NCBI GenBank assembly: GCA_021295955.1
Contig: JAGWBJ010000008.1
Location: 78,043 to 142,042 of the forward strand
DNA length: 64,000 bases
DNA from: Dehalococcoidia bacterium
GTDB taxonomy: Bacteria > Chloroflexota > Dehalococcoidia > Lucifugimonadales > JAGWBF01
Direction: 5' to 3'
The notes below the pieces were generated by a model, which did not search any database, was not told where the DNA came from, and saw only the letters and a program-made list of their open reading frames with translations. Of this stretch, positions 56,962-64,000 are shown one piece after another (position 1 is the first letter of the stretch; each line of letters opens with the position of its first letter). Position numbers and translations under genes: made by a program.

Positions 56962-58722
56962 ATGCCCGTTCCCGGAACAACCCTGACCAGCTACCGCCCT
57001 CTCATGCAGGGCGCCAACGGCATGGTCGTTGCCAGCCATCCCAGCGCGGCCATGGCGGGTCTGGACATCCTGCGCAGGGGCGGCAACGCCATCGACGCCG
57101 GCGTGGCCGTGGGCCTCGCCCTGAACGTGGTCCACGTCGACGACTGCAGCTTCCTCGGCGTTGCGCCCACCATCATGTATCTGGCAGACCGCCGGGAGGT
57201 GACCACCATCGACGGCCTGGGAGTATGGCCCCGGGCCGCGTCGGTGGACTACTTCAAGCGCAACCACGGCGGCCTTATCCCTCCAGGCATCTCCCGCTCC
57301 CTCACCCCAGCGGCGGCGGACGCCTGGATTACCGCCCTCTCCCGCTTCGGCACCATGACCTTCGCCGACGTGTCAGCCGCCGCCGCCGACCTGGCGGGCA
57401 ACGGGTTCCCCATGTACCGTTACCTGTCCGACAGGCTGCACACCGCCTTCGACCTGTACAACGCCTGGCCCACCACCGCCCAGGTGTTCCTTCCCAACGG
57501 ACGCGCTCCCCGCCGGGGCGAGATGTTCTACCAGCGGGACCTGGCCGCCACCCTGGCAACGCTGGCCGAGGTCGAGGCCTCCGACAGGGGCCGGGGCCGC
57601 CAAGCGGCCCTCCAGGCGGTGCGGGACTACGTCTACGTGGGAGAGCTGGGGAAGAAGATTGCGGCCTACTCACAGGAGCAGTGCGGGCTCATCTCCGAGG
57701 AGGACATGGCCAGCTGCCGCGTGTCCGTGGAGCCGCCCGTATCCGTCAGCTACCGGGGGTACCAGGTCTACTGCACCGGCCCCTGGGGCCAGGGCCCCAC
57801 AGGTCCCCAGGCCCTGAAGATACTGGAGGGGTTCGACCTCGCCTCCATGGGCCACAACTCCGCGGAGTACGTTCACACGGTGAGCCAGGCCCTGAACCTG
57901 GCCTTCGCCGACCGGGAGAGGTACGTGGGCGACCCCCGTTTCGTCGACGTCCCCATAGACGACATGCTCTCCGATGAGTACCTGGCCCAACGCCGCTCCC
58001 TCATCGACCCCGACCGCGCCTGGCCCGGCCTGCCCCCTGCCGGAGACCCCCGGCGGCGAAGGGCCGTCCGGGACGGGGAGCCCCGGTCGCCCGGCGAGGC
58101 CCCTGCGGTCTCCGCCACGGCCGGGGACCACGGCGGCGGCACCTCCTACTTCGCCGTTATCGACCGGGAGGGCAACGTCTTCTCCTGCACCCCCAGCGAG
58201 GGCACCAAGTCGGGAGGCCCCATCATCCCCGGCACGGGCTTGGCCTTCTCCCTGCGGGGCTACCAGTCCAAGGTCGACGAGGGGCACCCCTCCTCCGTCG
58301 AGCCCGGCAAGCGCCCCAGGCTCACCCCCGCCCCCGCGCTGGTCCTCCGGGAGGGGGAGCCCGTCATGGCCGTGGGCGCCCACGGCGGCGACCACATCCC
58401 CCAGGGCACCGTCCAGCTCCTCCTGAACGTCCTGGAGTTCGGCCGCGACCCCCAGGAGGCCGTGGAGGAGCCCCGCTTCTACAGCTACAGCTTCCCCAGC
58501 TCATCCTCCCCCTCCAAGTACGAGCCGGGCATGCTCAGGATGGAGGGCCGAATCCCCAACCAGGTGACCGAGGCCCTCAGGAAGAAGGGCCACGTGGTCG
58601 AACGGTACCCGGACTGGTGGGAGGGCTCGGCCCTCTACTGCATGATAACCCGTGACCCGGCCACCGGGGTCCTCCGAGGGGGCGCCGACCCCCGCTGTGA
58701 GGCCTACGCCGTCGGGTACTGA
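56962..58722 (+). CDS. ggt: Gamma-glutamyltransferase family protein
   Basis: A 586-residue Ntn-hydrolase precursor. The large-subunit half has ASHPSAAMAGLDILRRGGNA and IDAGVAVGLALNVVHVDDC. The small subunit begins at the nucleophilic Thr in HGGGTSYFAVIDREGNVFSC (near residue 393), the autocleavage site. There is no signal peptide, so it is a cytosolic GGT-like enzyme (YwrD-type) rather than periplasmic Ggt. GGAGG lies 5-6 nt before ATG 56962. It probably cleaves gamma-glutamyl or similar amide bonds. The SDR paralogue follows after 2 bp. Confidence 0.9.
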   Translation: MPVPGTTLTSYRPLMQGANGMVVASHPSAAMAGLDILRRGGNAIDAGVAVGLALNVVHVDDCSFLGVAPTIMYLADRREVTTIDGLGVWPRAASVDYFKRNHGGLIPPGISRSLTPAAADAWITALSRFGTMTFADVSAAAADLAGNGFPMYRYLSDRLHTAFDLYNAWPTTAQVFLPNGRAPRRGEMFYQRDLAATLATLAEVEASDRGRGRQAALQAVRDYVYVGELGKKIAAYSQEQCGLISEEDMASCRVSVEPPVSVSYRGYQVYCTGPWGQGPTGPQALKILEGFDLASMGHNSAEYVHTVSQALNLAFADRERYVGDPRFVDVPIDDMLSDEYLAQRRSLIDPDRAWPGLPPAGDPRRRRAVRDGEPRSPGEAPAVSATAGDHGGGTSYFAVIDREGNVFSCTPSEGTKSGGPIIPGTGLAFSLRGYQSKVDEGHPSSVEPGKRPRLTPAPALVLREGEPVMAVGAHGGDHIPQGTVQLLLNVLEFGRDPQEAVEEPRFYSYSFPSSSSPSKYEPGMLRMEGRIPNQVTEALRKKGHVVERYPDWWEGSALYCMITRDPATGVLRGGADPRCEAYAVGY

Positions 58723-58724
58723 CC

Positions 58725-59537
58725 GTGTGTGAGCTGGCGGGCAAGGTCGCCCTAGTCGCCGGCGCTTCCAGGATGGCCGGCGTCGGGCGCGCCACGGCCC
58801 TGGCCCTGGCCGCCCGGGGGTGCGACGTAACGGTCACGGGCACCGCCCGGGACCCCTCCACCTTCCCCGAGATCGAACGGAAGGCCGGCTGGAGGGGCGT
58901 CGACAGCGTGGCCGGCGAGGTGCGGGACCTGGGCCGCCGCTCCCTGGCCATGTCGGTGGACGTCACCCGCGCGGACCAGGTCCAGGAGATGGTGGACCGT
59001 ACCCTGGAGCGCCTGGGCCGCGTCGACATCCTGGTCAACCTCGCCGTCGCGCCCCGCGGCCCCGACAGGGCGCCCGTCACCGAGCTGCCCGAGGAAGTCT
59101 TTCGCCTGGCCCTGGACGTGAAGGTGGTGGGGACCTTCCTCTGCTCCAGGGCCGTCGCCCGGGAGCTGGTCAGGCAGGGTGAGGGCGGCAAGATCGTCAA
59201 CGTCTCCTCGGCCTTCGGCAAAAGCGGCCCCGCCAACGCCGCCGCCTACTCCGCCGCCAACGCCGCCATCCACGGCTTCACCATGTCCTTCGCCCGGGAG
59301 ATGGCTCCCCACCGCGTCAACGTCAACACCGTCTGCCCCGGCCTCCTGGACACGTCGCGCATCGTGATGGTGGGCCGCGGAGAGGCCTGGGGGAGGCTGA
59401 CGGCCCAGGTACCCCTGGGTCGCGCCGGGACCCCCGCGGACGTGGCCGGGCTCATCGCCTTCCTGTGCACCCCCTCCGCCTCCTACATCCACGGACAGTG
59501 CATCAACGTCAACGGCGGCTCCCTGATGGAGCACTGA
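58725..59537 (+). CDS. Short-chain dehydrogenase/reductase (paralogue 2)
   Basis: A 270-residue SDR, paralogous to the gene at 55781-56593. It shows the cofactor motif AGASRMAGVGRATA, a shared PSTFPEIERKAGW insert, Ser in NVSSAFG, and AAYSAANAA at the Tyr site, again with Asn in place of the catalytic Lys. The NNAG motif reads NLAVA. GTG 58725 is 2 bp after the ggt stop, so it is translationally coupled. Both copies share the same departures from the SDR consensus, so the changes predate the duplication. Confidence 0.82.
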   Translation: MCELAGKVALVAGASRMAGVGRATALALAARGCDVTVTGTARDPSTFPEIERKAGWRGVDSVAGEVRDLGRRSLAMSVDVTRADQVQEMVDRTLERLGRVDILVNLAVAPRGPDRAPVTELPEEVFRLALDVKVVGTFLCSRAVARELVRQGEGGKIVNVSSAFGKSGPANAAAYSAANAAIHGFTMSFAREMAPHRVNVNTVCPGLLDTSRIVMVGRGEAWGRLTAQVPLGRAGTPADVAGLIAFLCTPSASYIHGQCINVNGGSLMEH

Positions 59538-59565
59538 GCCGCATCGAGTTGACACGTCCTCCTTG

Positions 59566-59653
59566 TACAATCGGGCAGATATCCTCGTACAATCGGGCAG
59601 ATATCCTCGTACAATCGGGCAGACATCCTCGTACAATCGGGCAGACATCCTCG
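59566..59653. repeat. 22-bp tandem repeat, 4 copies
   Basis: Units TACAATCGGGCAGA(T/C)ATCCTCG start at 59566, 59588, 59610 and 59632. Each begins with TACAAT, a -10-like hexamer. The array lies upstream of the metallo-beta-lactamase gene. Confidence 0.95.
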
Positions 59654-59709
59654 TCCCACCGCCCGTCCCACTGTCCGTCCCACCGAACAGAGAAAGAAAG
59701 GCGGCCCCC

Positions 59710-60576
59710 ATGCAAGTCTCTCCCCGCGTATACGGCGTACACATCTCCGAGGAAAGGAAAGGCCCGGGGGCCATGCACCCGGGAGGGACCAACATCTACT
59801 TCGTCGGCGACCCCCGGGAGTCCATGGTCGTCATCGACACCGGCGAGCACTACAGGACATGGAGCCTCCGCATCCAGGAGTTCCACGCGGAGCTGGGCAG
59901 CCCGGCGATAGACGCCATCCTCGTCACCCACGGCCACTCGGACCACATCGGCGGCGTGGACCGGCTCCAGGAGTACTTCACCCGCGTCCGGGGAAGGAAC
60001 GGGGACGGCTGCCGGGTTAGGTGCCACCCCAGGCTGCGGGAACGGCTGGGCCGCATCCTCGGCGACCCCTCCATCGTCTCACCGCTCAAGTCCAGGGAAG
60101 TGGTCAGGACCGGCGGAGGGGCCGGGCTCCGGGCGCTGTTCACCCCGGGCCACGAGGACGACCACGTATGCTTCCACCTGCCGGGGGACCGGGTGATGTT
60201 CACCGGCGACACCATCCTGGGCGCGTCGACCACCACGGTCCGGGACCTGGCGGAGTACATGGCCTCCCTGGCACTGCTGGAGACCTACCGCCCCGAGACC
60301 ATCTGTCCCGGACACGGCCCTGTCGTACATGAGGCGGCCCCCCGCATCCGGTCCTACATCTCCCACCGGGAGCGGCGGGAGCGACAGGTGCTGGAGGCCG
60401 TCGGCCACGGCCACAACACCGTGGCGGCCATAATGAGCTACATCTATCCCCGCAACCTGCGCCGGGAGCTGCGGGAGCCGGCGACCCGCAACGTCCTCAC
60501 CCACCTGACCAAGCTGGCCAAAGAGGGAAGGCTCACCGAGACCCCGGCGACCTACTCCCTGCCCTCCGGCCCCTAG
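59710..60576 (+). CDS. Metallo-beta-lactamase fold hydrolase (LACTB2-like)
   Basis: A 288-residue protein. It has the metal-binding motif THGHSDHIGG (near residue 75), then FTPGHEDDHVCFHL, MFTGDTILG and CPGHGPVVHEA, completing the His/Asp set. The C-terminal 60 residues form a winged-helix (LRRELREPATRNVLTHLTKL), as in LACTB2/glyoxalase-II-like nucleases and thioester hydrolases. ATG 59710 follows a GAAAGG site; an upstream frame would translate the 22-bp repeats. Confidence 0.86.
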   Translation: MQVSPRVYGVHISEERKGPGAMHPGGTNIYFVGDPRESMVVIDTGEHYRTWSLRIQEFHAELGSPAIDAILVTHGHSDHIGGVDRLQEYFTRVRGRNGDGCRVRCHPRLRERLGRILGDPSIVSPLKSREVVRTGGGAGLRALFTPGHEDDHVCFHLPGDRVMFTGDTILGASTTTVRDLAEYMASLALLETYRPETICPGHGPVVHEAAPRIRSYISHRERRERQVLEAVGHGHNTVAAIMSYIYPRNLRRELREPATRNVLTHLTKLAKEGRLTETPATYSLPSGP

Positions 60577-60814
60577 CGCGGCGCCCGAGCTTAGCCTCCC
60601 CTGGCATACCCGTCCGAGCCGCCTCCGCTGTCATTCCGAGCCGCAGGCGAGGAATCTCAGGAACCCTACTCAGACCAAGCCCTAGCACAAGGCCACGTAA
60701 TGGGGATGAAAACGCCGCCCCCCGAACCCGTCGTTTCCGGCGAAGGCCGGAACCCAGGGATGGGGGGCCGGGCTCCCGCTCTCCCGGGAGTGCCCAAGGG
60801 AACGCAGCGCCCCC
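60577..60814. repeat. Intergenic region with two dispersed hairpin repeats
   Basis: About 60630-60660 has GTCATTCCGAGCCGCAGGCG and AGGAATCT; about 60730-60770 has TTTCCGGCGAAGGCCGGAA and CCAGGGATGGGG. Both families recur at 48.6-48.73 kb, and the second also at 36.69 and 63.64 kb. No gene was found. Confidence 0.7.
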
Positions 60815-62008
60815 CTACTCATCCACGTTCTTACCCGCCTCCCGGTAGTCGTGGGAGTCGGATGCGTCGAAGCGGGACACGAGGAACGCGTCCATGTCCA
60901 CCGGCACGTCCGTCTTGCCCCGGAGGACGTAGTCGGCGATCACCCGCCCCGTTATCGGCGCCAGGTGGATCCCCTTGGTGGCGTGCCCGGTGGCCAGCAT
61001 CACCCCCTCCCAGCCGGGCACCGGTCCCAGTATGGGCATCCGGTCGGGAGTCAGGGGCCGGGACCCGGCAAGCTGCTGGACGAGCTGGGCGCTCTCCACC
61101 ACGGGAAAGACGTCAACGGCCCGCTGGAGGAGCTCCAACCGGGCCACCTCGGTGGGGACCCTGTCGAACTCTACTCCCAGGAACAGCGACTGGTCGTCGT
61201 AGTCCCTGCCCCCGGTGCTGCCCACGCTCAGCAGGCCGTCCAGCCGGCTGATCATGTGGCCCCGCTTGGGGGAGCTGATCAGCACCGGAAGAGGGTCGCC
61301 TTCGTACTTTAGCAGCAGCCGCTCCCCCTTCAAAGGACGCACGGGGATGGTGTATCCCAGGTCGCGCCCAAAGTCGGCGCACCACGCCCCGGCGGCCAGC
61401 ACCACCGTGTCGCAGTGGAATTCGCCCCCCGAGGTCTCGACGCCCCTCACCCGGCCCCCCTCGGTGATCAGGCCCGTCACCTTGCGGAGCTGCATCTCCG
61501 CGCCCCGCTTCTCAGCCGCCCTCCCCAGGGCCAGGGTCAGCCGGTAGCTGTCGAGCTGGGACGACTCGTCCTCGTAGGCCGCTTTCAGGATGTTGGGGCT
61601 CAGCCGGGGCTCTATCCTGCGCACCTCGTCGCCGTCTATCCACTTGGTGGGCCGCAGCTCCATCTGCCACTTCCGCAGGTCCTCGATCAGCCGCTCCTCC
61701 TCCTCGTCCAACGCCAGCCGGAGGGAGGGCTTCCTCTGGAACAGCAGGTCCATGCCCGTCTCCTCCTCCAGGGCGGAGACCAGGTCGGGAAACATGCGGT
61801 AGGACTCCAGGGCCTCCTCGAAGGACGGGCCCGGCACGAACTCGGCCCCCACCAGGCTGATGGAGCCGGTGGCGTGGGCCGAGGCCCCGCTGCCGATGGC
61901 CTCCTGCTCCAGGATCCGGACCTTCGCCCCCTCCCGGGCCAGGTAGTAAGCCACCGCGCCTCCGATGACCCCGGCTCCCACCACCACTACGTCTGCTGTG
62001 TCGGCCAT
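60815..62008 (-). CDS. FAD-dependent oxidoreductase of the D-amino acid/sarcosine oxidase family
   Basis: A 397-residue DAO-family flavoenzyme. It has the N-terminal dinucleotide motif VVVGAGVIGGAVAYYLA, GSGASAHATGSI where FAD binds, and a C-terminal GSRPLTPDRMPILGPVPGWE with ATGHATKGIHLAP. Such enzymes oxidise secondary or D-amino acids or glycine. It could receive an N-carbamoyl or N-methyl amino acid product from the neighbouring dihydropyrimidinase and cysteine-hydrolase pathway; this link is inferred only from proximity. Confidence 0.86.
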   Translation of the reverse strand: MADTADVVVVGAGVIGGAVAYYLAREGAKVRILEQEAIGSGASAHATGSISLVGAEFVPGPSFEEALESYRMFPDLVSALEEETGMDLLFQRKPSLRLALDEEEERLIEDLRKWQMELRPTKWIDGDEVRRIEPRLSPNILKAAYEDESSQLDSYRLTLALGRAAEKRGAEMQLRKVTGLITEGGRVRGVETSGGEFHCDTVVLAAGAWCADFGRDLGYTIPVRPLKGERLLLKYEGDPLPVLISSPKRGHMISRLDGLLSVGSTGGRDYDDQSLFLGVEFDRVPTEVARLELLQRAVDVFPVVESAQLVQQLAGSRPLTPDRMPILGPVPGWEGVMLATGHATKGIHLAPITGRVIADYVLRGKTDVPVDMDAFLVSRFDASDSHDYREAGKNVDE

Positions 62009-62069
62009 TGGCTCCTCCTTAAGCTGGTCAAGCTGGTCCCGTCCCCCCTCTGGAGACCGCCCGCCCCAC

Positions 62070-62175
62070 CGTCAAACCCGCGAAAGCGGGTATCCATACC
62101 TCGGGGCTTCACGCACGAGTGCATCCAGTCGACCTCGTGATTTGGCCCACACTTGGAGCATAAAGGTCTCCTATG
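62070..62175. repeat. Dispersed element of about 110 bp, copy 3
   Basis: The hairpin AACCCGC GAAA GCGGGTA precedes the shared body (GCATCCAGTCGACCTCGTG, TTTGGCCCACACTTGGAGC). It lies between the FAD-oxidase and dihydropyrimidinase genes. Confidence 0.85.
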
Positions 62176-62190
62176 CGAGGGACACAGCCC

Positions 62191-63609
62191 CTACGTTACC
62201 GTCGGCCCGGCCAGGACCTCCGGGGACAGGGTCCGGGGGATGAACCGGCCCGCGCCCCGGGCCCCCAGGAACCGGCCGTCCTCCATCACGACGCTGCCCC
62301 GGGAAACGGTCATGACCGGGTACCCCTGCAGCTCCCACCCCTCCCATACCGTGTAGTCGCAGGCGGAGTGGAGGTCGGCCAGGGTTATGGTCTTCTTCAG
62401 GTCGGGGTCCACCACCACGATGTCGGCGTCGGCGCCGGGGCCGATGAAGCCCTTCTGGGGATACATGCCGAAGACCTTGGCCGGGTTGGTGGAGGTGAGG
62501 GCCACCATCCGGTTCACGCTCATCCTCCCCTTGGAGACTCCCTCGGAAAACATGATGGGCAGGCGTATTTCCACCCCGTTGTTGCCCCCGGTGACGTTGT
62601 CCACCGTCTGTCCCAGCAGCTTGTCCGCCAGGGGCACCGTGAAGTCGTCCGAGGCGACCACGTTCAGGGAGCCCTCCAGGGCCCCGGCCCAGAGGGCGTC
62701 CTGGTCCTCCTTGGGCCTCAGCGGCGGGTAGTTGTGGTAGATCAGGCCGTTGGGCTTGAAGTAGTCGTCGTTGGTGAAGTTCAGGTAGTGGTGCAGCACC
62801 TCGCCGTAGACGGGCCGCCGCTGGGCCCGGGCCTGGGCGATGGCCGCGACCCCCTCCTTGGTGGACATGTGGACGAAGTAGATGGGCGTCTTGGTCCACT
62901 CGGCCAGCACCAGCATCCGGTTCAACGCCGCCACCTCCGCCAGGTGGGGCCGCGCCTCGCCGATGTACTTGCCCTCGGTGCGCCCCTCTCGGAAGAGCTG
63001 CCGCGTGGCCTGCTCGATGATGCACTGGTCCTCCACGTGCAGCACCGCCATGCCCCCGTGGGCCGATAGCTGCTGGAATATGCCCCATATCCGTCCGTCC
63101 TCCACCATGAAGCCCGCGGAGCCCGGACCCGCGGGGAAGCAGGTGAACAGCTTGATGGTGGGGATGCCGTACTCGATGGCTTGGGGGACCTCCTCGATGA
63201 CCGACTGCTCCACGTCCCCCGAGATGATGGCGTGCAGCCCGTAGTCCACGACCATCGCCTCGTCCATCTCGGCCCGCTTGGTATGTATCGCCTCCATCAG
63301 GGTGTTGTGAGGGTGCTGCTGCCAGGCGAAGTCGATTATCGTCGTGGTCCCGCCGCAGGCCGCCGCCCGGCTGGCGTCGAAGGGGGACTGTATCCTGAAG
63401 GCGGGGAACTGTATCCCGAAGTGGACGTGGGCGTCGATGCCCCCGGGGAGGACGTACTTGCCCCGGGCGTCCACCACGCGGGCCGCGTCGGTGGGGCCGG
63501 CCCCGGGCACCGTCAGCGAGACGATCTTGCCGTCCCGGACCCCCACGTCCTGCGCCAGGGTGGTCTCCGGGGACACGACCTTGCCCCCCCGTATCAGCAG
63601 GTCAAGCAC
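62191..63609 (-). CDS. hydA: Dihydropyrimidinase / D-hydantoinase
   Basis: A 472-residue cyclic-amidohydrolase with a binuclear metal site. It has the HxH motif DAHVHFG, the carboxylated Lys in PTIKLFTCFP, metal His in VLHVEDQ and YFVHMSTKEG, and the last Asp in ASDDFTVP. It hydrolyses dihydropyrimidines or hydantoins to N-carbamoyl amino acids. GTG 63609 is chosen because GAGGAGGAG lies just upstream; the longer frame crosses an intergenic hairpin repeat. The adjacent isochorismatase-like hydrolase is a plausible next step. Confidence 0.9.
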   Translation of the reverse strand: MLDLLIRGGKVVSPETTLAQDVGVRDGKIVSLTVPGAGPTDAARVVDARGKYVLPGGIDAHVHFGIQFPAFRIQSPFDASRAAACGGTTTIIDFAWQQHPHNTLMEAIHTKRAEMDEAMVVDYGLHAIISGDVEQSVIEEVPQAIEYGIPTIKLFTCFPAGPGSAGFMVEDGRIWGIFQQLSAHGGMAVLHVEDQCIIEQATRQLFREGRTEGKYIGEARPHLAEVAALNRMLVLAEWTKTPIYFVHMSTKEGVAAIAQARAQRRPVYGEVLHHYLNFTNDDYFKPNGLIYHNYPPLRPKEDQDALWAGALEGSLNVVASDDFTVPLADKLLGQTVDNVTGGNNGVEIRLPIMFSEGVSKGRMSVNRMVALTSTNPAKVFGMYPQKGFIGPGADADIVVVDPDLKKTITLADLHSACDYTVWEGWELQGYPVMTVSRGSVVMEDGRFLGARGAGRFIPRTLSPEVLAGPTVT

Positions 63610-63629
63610 TGGCTCCTCCTCGTCCCCCA

Positions 63630-63690
63630 ACCCGTCGTTCCGGCGCAGAGCCTGCCCTCGTGCTCTGACACGGGGGCCGGAACCCACGGG
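63630..63690. repeat. Dispersed hairpin repeat (TTCCGG...CCGGAA type)
   Basis: GTTCCGGCGCAGAGC, then CCTCGTGCTCTGACACGGGG, then GCCGGAACCCACGGGTGGGG, of the same family as at 36.69, 48.69 and 60.73 kb. Confidence 0.65.
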
Positions 63691-63762
63691 TGGGGAGGCC
63701 TGGACTGGATGTTCCCCCAGACACAAGGACCTACAGGGCGGGTGGAATCAAAGCGCGTGCCC

Positions 63763-64000
63763 CTAGGAAAGGGCTTCCAGCTTCTTCACGACCTCGTCGG
63801 AGGACATGATGTAGGCGTCCTTGTAGCTCATGCTGATGATCGAGTGCTCGTGTAGCTGGGGGGCCATGGCCGCCGTGGCGTCCTCCACCACGATGGTCCC
63901 GTAGTCCAGCTCGGCCGCGCTGCGGGTGGAGGACTCCACGCAACCGTTGGTGACGACGCCCATGATGATCAGGTTCCTGATGCCCATGTTGCGCAGCAGC
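63763..64000 (-). CDS. Isochorismatase-like cysteine hydrolase, partial (5' end beyond the window)
   Basis: Only the C-terminal 78 residues are present; the gene continues past position 64000. The catalytic region NLIIMGVVTNGCVESSTRSA has the nucleophilic Cys after a cis-peptide (VTNGC), followed by ELDYGTIVVEDATAAM. N-carbamoylsarcosine amidase and ureidoacrylate hydrolases have this pattern. It lies upstream of hydA on the same strand, which suggests amide or carbamoyl hydrolysis in pyrimidine or hydantoin breakdown. Confidence 0.85.
   Translation of the reverse strand, partial: LLRNMGIRNLIIMGVVTNGCVESSTRSAAELDYGTIVVEDATAAMAPQLHEHSIISMSYKDAYIMSSDEVVKKLEALS

Noticed and set aside
59549-59571. 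TTGACA..TACAAT as a standard promoter
   Set aside because: The spacer is only 11 nt, too short for normal sigma-70-type recognition; kept only as an unusual array.

Overview
The window is about 64 kb of high-GC bacterial DNA with strong G/C preference at third codon positions. Its gene content suggests a Chloroflexota member of the Dehalococcoidia/SAR202 type. The signs are four luciferase-like flavin monooxygenases, an F420:NADPH oxidoreductase-like protein and a PPOX-fold protein of the F420/FMN kind. There are also paired CaiB/BaiF CoA-transferases, paired MmgE/PrpD proteins, several amidohydrolases, and an oligopeptide-type lipoprotein with a Pro/Ala-rich spacer. The lineage call is inferred from gene content; no rRNA is present to confirm it.

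Layout. 1-9.2 kb: tandem repeats, a PPOX protein, sthA, an NHL beta-propeller, a PIN-domain gene with a small partner, an aldo/keto reductase, hyuB, an MFS transporter and a membrane protein. 9.2-20.2 kb: a duplicated repeat block, a VWA protein, a crotonase, MOSC plus amidase, a broken retropepsin-like gene, an HMG-CoA-lyase-like gene divergent from selA, an alpha/beta-hydrolase, a vapBC relic, an HTH/zinc-ribbon protein and a cytidylate-kinase-like gene. 20.4-23.6 kb: an operon of three thiamine-diphosphate-enzyme subunits, a small membrane protein, an SDR and a DUF3830 protein. 24-37.4 kb: a catabolic block with four LLM monooxygenases, a Gfo/Idh oxidoreductase, a small-molecule kinase, two CaiB genes, two MmgE/PrpD genes and an F420 reductase. 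37.7-40.2 kb: a glutaredoxin-like gene and tRNA-Asp, followed by a decayed island bounded by about 165-bp direct repeats. The island holds a HicB antitoxin, the first 33 codons of an hsdR, a truncated DUF6602 gene and a zinc-ribbon fragment; a broken IS lies beyond it. 40.3-48.5 kb: typA with atypical composition, an ABC peptide importer (lipoprotein and two permeases, no ATPases), a deacetylase-like protein and an amidohydrolase. 48.8-53.5 kb: a mutagenic-repair cassette imuB / DUF6504 / dnaE2. 53.5-64 kb: an ornithine-cyclodeaminase-like gene, SRPBCC, SDR, gamma-glutamyltransferase, SDR, metallo-beta-lactamase, FAD oxidase, dihydropyrimidinase, and an isochorismatase-like gene cut by the window edge.

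How the genes fit together. Most of the window looks like scavenging catabolism: hydantoin, pyrimidine and amide hydrolysis (HyuB, dihydropyrimidinase, amidase, cysteine hydrolase, allantoinase-like deacetylase), CoA activation (CaiB), F420- or FMN-dependent oxygenation, and possible C2-C3 oxo-acid decarboxylation (ComDE-like subunits). Promoters resembling TTGACA - 16-18 nt - TANNAT can be read upstream of many operons. Intergenic regions are rich in short tandem repeats and in a roughly 110-bp dispersed hairpin element.
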